From the NCBI GenBank assembly GCA_025964455.1, contig JAOPYU010000134.1:1-17213 (forward strand): a stretch of DNA of 17,213 bases. The letters run 5' to 3'. The position numbers and the translations under genes are program-made. The DNA comes from Thermoleophilia bacterium (GTDB lineage Bacteria; Actinomycetota; Thermoleophilia; Gaiellales; SKUG01). The notes under the pieces were generated by a model, which worked only from the letters and a program-made list of their open reading frames with translations, searched no databases and was not told the origin of the DNA. How positions within the stretch are numbered: the stretch's first letter is position 1; the number at the start of each line of letters is the position of its first letter. Positions 13,387-17,213 of the stretch are shown here, piece after piece.

Positions 13387-14220
13387 ATGTCTCCCAAGAG
13401 GAACCGACGATCAAGCGCCACTCGCGTCCGCCTGGCGCTCTACGTGCTGGCGGCTCTCGCCTCCATGCTCGTCGCACTGAGCCTGACGGGTTCGACCGCA
13501 TTGGCCGACAACGATAATTTCAATCCGAACTGCCCCGATCGCCAAGGCAACGGCTGTGGCGATGGCGGTGGCAACTGTGGCCACAACGAAGGGATCGGAA
13601 GCGGCGGCGTGGACAACGGCACCGGGAACAAGAAGGGTGCATGCGGCGAAACGCCCGCGGTCGACGCGTGCCCCGACGAGACCCTGAATCCCGGTATCCA
13701 GACCGCGGGTCCCTGCAAGACCGCAACGGTGGTCGACGCGTGCCCCGATGAGACGCTGAACCCCGGCATCCAAGATGCTGGCCCGTGCAAGGTTGCGACG
13801 GTGGTCGACGCGTGCCCGGACGAGACGCTGAATCCGGGTGTCCAGGCTGCTGGTCCGTGCAAGACGGTTCCCGGTTCGTCCGACACCCTCACCGGTGGCG
13901 GCCCGACCGGTGTGGATCTCTCCGGTGCGGCGGTCGACCAGGATCACGAGCCGACCCTTGGCAGCTCCGCTGCTCCGGGAACGCCCGCTGACGGCGCCGA
14001 GGTCACCGTGGCCACTGCTGGCGCGACCACCGCTGGTACGTCCGCAACGGGAGCTGGTGGCGACTACGCCGTCGTCTCCGCGGGTGGCTCGCTGCCCGTG
14101 ACCGGCGCTCCGGCGTGGGTCGTCGCGATCGCGGGCTTCGCCGCCATGATGCTCGGTTCACTCGCATACCGCGATGCACGCCGCGTGTCTCGCAACCGCG
14201 AGATCGGCGCCGCCGCCTGA
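13387..14220 (+). CDS. LPXTG-type surface protein with three Cys-containing repeats (paralogue B)
   Basis: 277 aa from ATG 13387 with GAAAGAG about 8 bases upstream. An earlier in-frame GTG (13291) would bury the signal peptide and is less likely. Residues 1-40 are the signal peptide (K-R-N-R-R start, hydrophobic 15-34, cleavage after A-L-A). A Gly/Asn/Cys-rich segment (41-90) follows, then three near-identical repeats with a 24-residue period at 93-110, 117-134 and 141-158 (D-A-C-P-D-E-T-L-N-P-G-I-Q-T-A-G-P-C in the first), then G-V-D-L-S-G-A-A-V-D-Q-D-H-E-P-T-L-G (175-192), a Gly/Ala/Thr stalk, and the sorting signal L236-P-V-T-G240 with a hydrophobic helix and basic tail. Each repeat has two cysteines, possibly a disulfide. 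It is exported and predicted to be anchored to the cell wall. Confidence 0.83.
   Translation: MSPKRNRRSSATRVRLALYVLAALASMLVALSLTGSTALADNDNFNPNCPDRQGNGCGDGGGNCGHNEGIGSGGVDNGTGNKKGACGETPAVDACPDETLNPGIQTAGPCKTATVVDACPDETLNPGIQDAGPCKVATVVDACPDETLNPGVQAAGPCKTVPGSSDTLTGGGPTGVDLSGAAVDQDHEPTLGSSAAPGTPADGAEVTVATAGATTAGTSATGAGGDYAVVSAGGSLPVTGAPAWVVAIAGFAAMMLGSLAYRDARRVSRNREIGAAA
13663..13860 (+). repeat. In-gene 72-bp repeat, three copies
   Basis: Copies begin at 13663, 13735 and 13807, coding the D-A-C-P-D-E-T-L-N-P-G repeat of surface protein B. Protein identity is nearly complete, while codons differ at several third positions (for example CTGAATCCCGG, CTGAACCCCGG and CTGAATCCGGG), so the duplication is not very recent or is under protein-level selection. 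Confidence 0.9.
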
Positions 14221-14237
14221 TCGCACCTTGAATCGTC

Positions 14238-14277
14238 GAGGGCCCTGGAGCAGCAGCTCCGGGGCCCTCGTTTTCTT
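14238..14277 (+). terminator. Intrinsic terminator after surface protein B
   Basis: GAGGGCCCTGGAGC (14238-14251) pairs with GCTCCGGGGCCCTC (14256-14269), with one G-U wobble, around AGCA. G and then TTTTCTT (14271-14277) follow. Confidence 0.88.
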
Positions 14278-14316
14278 CCGTGACGAATGTGTGTCGGGAC
14301 CGTCTCCAAACTGTGC

Positions 14317-14345
14317 TGGTCAGATTCAGACATCGCCCGTATAGT
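14317..14345 (+). promoter_or_regulatory. Promoter of surface protein C gene
   Basis: TGGTCA (14317-14322) and TATAGT (14340-14345) are separated by 17 nt. Transcription would start near 14352, leaving a leader of about 52 nt before ATG 14404. The -10 box is the closest to TATAAT in the window, so strong expression is plausible. Confidence 0.65.
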
Positions 14346-14403
14346 CGACGGGAACCCTCCCCGCGGCCATGCACTGGCCGCTTTTCGGAAGATCGGCCTC
14401 CCC

Positions 14404-16239
14404 ATGAGCTATTACTCGAGCTATTCCACCGAGCGCGACCTTCCGCGCCGGCGATACCGCCGAGACACCGCGGTCCAGCTCATGGTGGCGGTGATGCTCG
14501 CGCTGTTCGTCTCCGTGGGCACGACCTGGGCCGGCGCGGAGCCCAAGGAGGAGAAGCCCGCTCCCGCTCCTGCCGACGTCACCGTCTGTCGCGACGGCGT
14601 CACGACTACCGTCAAGGACAACCAGGTCAAGGCGAGCGACGCTGCGGGCGCCTGTGCCGCGGTAGTCACGCCGCCCGCACCGACGGCGCAGGAGACCTGC
14701 GAGACGACGGCCGGCAAGGTGTGGCGAGGCAACAACTGCGTCGATGTCGTGGTGGATAATCCCAATAACAATGTGCCGGCGTGCGCCGCCCCTTCCTATC
14801 TCGGTGACAATGGCCGCGTCTGCAAGGTGGACGTCTGCAACCCCAGCGGCAACGGCAAGATCATCTCCGTGGACGCCTCGGCGATCGAGAGCCACACCCT
14901 GCCGCCCTGTGCACAGCCGGTCGAGGAGGAAGAGGTCCCGACGCCGATCGATCCCGACATCACCGTGTGCCGCGACTCCGTGACCCTCACCATCAAGACG
15001 AGTGAGAAGCTCGAATCGGATGTCGCGGGCAAGTGCGTGGCGAACGAGAACAACAATCCGCCCGCCTGCACCCCGCCAGCCGTGGTGGCAGCGAACGGCA
15101 ATGCTTGTGAGATCACGATCTGCCATCGCGGTGGGCAGAGCGGCACGCAGACCATCAACGTGAACGGCTACCACCCTGAAAGCGACACGCTCCCCGTGAA
15201 CGGTATCTGCGCCACGCCGCCGGTTGACGTGTGCCCCGACGAGGACCTGAACCCCGGCGTTCAGACCGAGGGCGCGACCTGCGTAACTGAGGAGCCCACC
15301 GATCTCTGCACCGATGAGGAGCTGAATCCCGGCGTGCAGCTCGAGGGGCCCTGCACCGTCGCGGCACCGACCGACGCATGCCCCGACGAGGAGCTCAACC
15401 CTGGTCCCCAGGCCGCCGGTGCCACGTGCATCGTCGACGTATGCCCCAACGTGGAGGGCGTGCAGACGTCGTCCGAGCAGTGCATCCCGGCGAATATCTG
15501 CGAGCTCCTGCTGAATATCGGGAACATTCCAGTCCCGGTCGCGATCCTCACCCAGCTCCTCGACCGTTTCGGCTGCGTCGATCACTGCACCGGCGATCTC
15601 AACCCCGGCGTGCAGCCGTCCACGGCGATCTGCGTCACGCCGCCGCCGGTCGACGCCTGCACCGACGAGGCGCTCAATCCGGGCGTCCAGCAGACGGGCG
15701 TCACGTGCATCGTGGCGACGCCGCCGCCGGTCGATGCCTGCCCCGACGACCTCAATCCGGGCATCCAGGAGACGGGCGCCACGTGCATCGTCGCCACGCC
15801 GGTCGTGGTCGATGCCTGCCCCGACGCGCTCAACCCGGGCGTGCAGGCAGCTGGCACCACATGCATCACCGCTCCGGCCACGACGCCGGCGGCAGCTGAC
15901 ACGAGCGGCACCGGCACCGGCGGCACCGCGGCAGTCGGCGGCGACTCGTTCGTCGATCCCGCCGTCGACACGGACCACGACCCGACGCTCGGTGATGCCG
16001 AAGCGCCCGGCGACGAAGAGGTCGCGGCCGAGGATGAGGTCGACGCTGGTGGCGACGCCGACGGTGACGATGTCGACGCTGCCGATGCAGTGGTCGGCGA
16101 CGGCGATTCGCTGCCCTACACCGGCTTCACGCTCGGATCGGCATGGGGTGCAGGCATCATCGCCCTCCTGCTCGGCGCGTTCTCATTCGCCGAGGCATCG
16201 CGCGCCGCGCGCCGTCGACGCATGACCGTCACCAGCTGA
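14404..16239 (+). CDS. Large LPXTG-type Cys-repeat surface protein (paralogue C)
   Basis: 611 aa from ATG 14404 (GGAAGA about 12 bases upstream). The N-terminus has Y/S-rich and R-R-R-Y-R-R segments before a hydrophobic stretch (24-43) ending T-W-A-G-A, a signal peptide with a long basic region. Two pairs of duplicated modules follow: T-V-C-R-D-G/S-V-T (60-84 and 187-211), and a Cys module (127-169 and 222-269), the second with I-T-I-C-H-R-G-G. Residues 275-487 hold about eight two-Cys repeats (D-[AVL]-C-[PT]-D-...-L-N-P-G-[VI]-Q-...-C), one of them degenerate (345-360) and followed by a hydrophobic insert (361-392). Then come [14 protein letters not shown] (517-530), a very acidic Asp-rich stretch, and the sorting signal L570-P-Y-T-G574, a helix and R-R-R-R. 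A wall-anchored, disulfide-rich stalk is inferred; I know no function for it. Confidence 0.83.
   Translation: MSYYSSYSTERDLPRRRYRRDTAVQLMVAVMLALFVSVGTTWAGAEPKEEKPAPAPADVTVCRDGVTTTVKDNQVKASDAAGACAAVVTPPAPTAQETCETTAGKVWRGNNCVDVVVDNPNNNVPACAAPSYLGDNGRVCKVDVCNPSGNGKIISVDASAIESHTLPPCAQPVEEEEVPTPIDPDITVCRDSVTLTIKTSEKLESDVAGKCVANENNNPPACTPPAVVAANGNACEITICHRGGQSGTQTINVNGYHPESDTLPVNGICATPPVDVCPDEDLNPGVQTEGATCVTEEPTDLCTDEELNPGVQLEGPCTVAAPTDACPDEELNPGPQAAGATCIVDVCPNVEGVQTSSEQCIPANICELLLNIGNIPVPVAILTQLLDRFGCVDHCTGDLNPGVQPSTAICVTPPPVDACTDEALNPGVQQTGVTCIVATPPPVDACPDDLNPGIQETGATCIVATPVVVDACPDALNPGVQAAGTTCITAPATTPAAADTSGTGTGGTAAVGGDSFVDPAVDTDHDPTLGDAEAPGDEEVAAEDEVDAGGDADGDDVDAADAVVGDGDSLPYTGFTLGSAWGAGIIALLLGAFSFAEASRAARRRRMTVTS
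15226..15864 (+). repeat. In-gene array of two-Cys repeats in surface protein C
   Basis: Protein repeats begin at residues 275, 300, 324, 345 (degenerate), 393, 417, 444 and 470. The fifth, seventh and eighth lack one or two residues between the first Cys and L-N-P-G. Spacing is 24-27 residues where regular, matching the 24-residue period in surface protein B. Linkers are Pro/Thr/Val-rich. Confidence 0.85.
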
Positions 16240-16256
16240 CGCCACGAAGCTCCACC

Positions 16257-16305
16257 GGGGCCGGCATCCCACGCGAAGGCGTGCGGGTGCCGGCCCCGAA
16301 TTCTT
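16257..16305 (+). terminator. Intrinsic terminator after surface protein C
   Basis: GGGGCCGGCA (16257-16266) pairs with TGCCGGCCCC (16288-16297). The stem continues inward through TCCCACGC and GCGTGCGGG with one bulged C and closes on GAAG. GAATTCTT follows, giving a short T-rich tail. Confidence 0.85.
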
Positions 16306-16344
16306 CCGCGACCCGTGGGCATTGGCGCAGGATTCGACGGGAAC

Positions 16345-16373
16345 GCGTCACCGTGCATGAACCCGGCTAGACT
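16345..16373 (+). promoter_or_regulatory. Probable ftsH promoter
   Basis: GCGTCA (16345-16350) and TAGACT (16368-16373) are separated by 17 nt. The start would be near 16380, giving a leader of about 70 nt with GGAAGGA (16432-16438) before ATG 16450. Its -35 box ends GTCA, like that of the surface protein C gene. Confidence 0.55.
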
Positions 16374-16449
16374 GGGGCACCAACTGGCACCAGACCCGTC
16401 GGACGCAGCGGCGCCGACATCTCGAGTCCCCGGAAGGACATCCTCCCGC

Positions 16450-17213
<764 letters not shown>

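Noticed and set aside
15226..15864. Thrombospondin type 3 (calcium-binding) repeats
   Set aside because: Only C-P-D is shared; the D-x-D-x-D-G-x-x-D pattern is missing and L-N-P-G is not part of that family.
12541..16449. Mobile element or prophage carrying the surface genes
   Set aside because: No transposase, integrase, terminal inverted repeats or target duplication could be seen, and base composition is similar to the neighbours.

Overview
The window is GC-rich DNA with strong G/C preference at third codon positions and GTG starts. It also carries an adjacent epimerase-like/acyltransferase gene pair like Mycobacterium tuberculosis Rv0501-Rv0502 (recalled from memory), several probably leaderless genes, and a tilS-hpt-(...)-ftsH order. 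Together these point to a high-GC Gram-positive, most likely an actinobacterium, perhaps a deep-branching one. The species cannot be fixed from the sequence alone.

Layout: (1) 1-758 is the 3' end of a gene for a LysM/coiled-coil envelope protein, closed by a hairpin. (2) 848-4273 is a forward block: a two-TM bacterial-PH-domain membrane protein, an 83-aa unknown, an extended-SDR protein that lacks the catalytic lysine, and an acyltransferase with an N-terminal Cys3His motif. The 83-aa gene and the SDR gene overlap by 4 nt, and the acyltransferase follows at 9 nt, so these look co-transcribed. (3) 4280-6756 is a reverse block: an exported family-5 ABC solute-binding protein followed by a small thermolysin-like (M4) metallopeptidase. 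(4) 6845-9457 is a complete adhE, divergent from the solute-binding gene. (5) 9458-10040 has no gene but holds six imperfect 29-bp palindromes, part of them inside a ~180-bp tandem repeat. (6) 10041-10769 holds two small unknown genes facing each other. (7) tilS and hpt overlap by 4 nt, and ftsH (cut by the window end) lies about 3.9 kb further on. The space between hpt and ftsH is filled by three separate genes for LPXTG-type surface proteins, each followed by a strong hairpin terminator.

The most distinctive content is the LPXTG trio. All three proteins share a D-H-E/D-P-x-L-G motif upstream of the sorting signal, and two carry arrays of an 18-19 residue repeat with two cysteines (consensus D-A-C-P-D-E-x-L-N-P-G-[VI]-Q-x-x-G-x-C). 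No sortase is encoded here. The second item of interest is the palindrome array behind adhE. I found no rRNA, tRNA, CRISPR array, transposase or phage gene.
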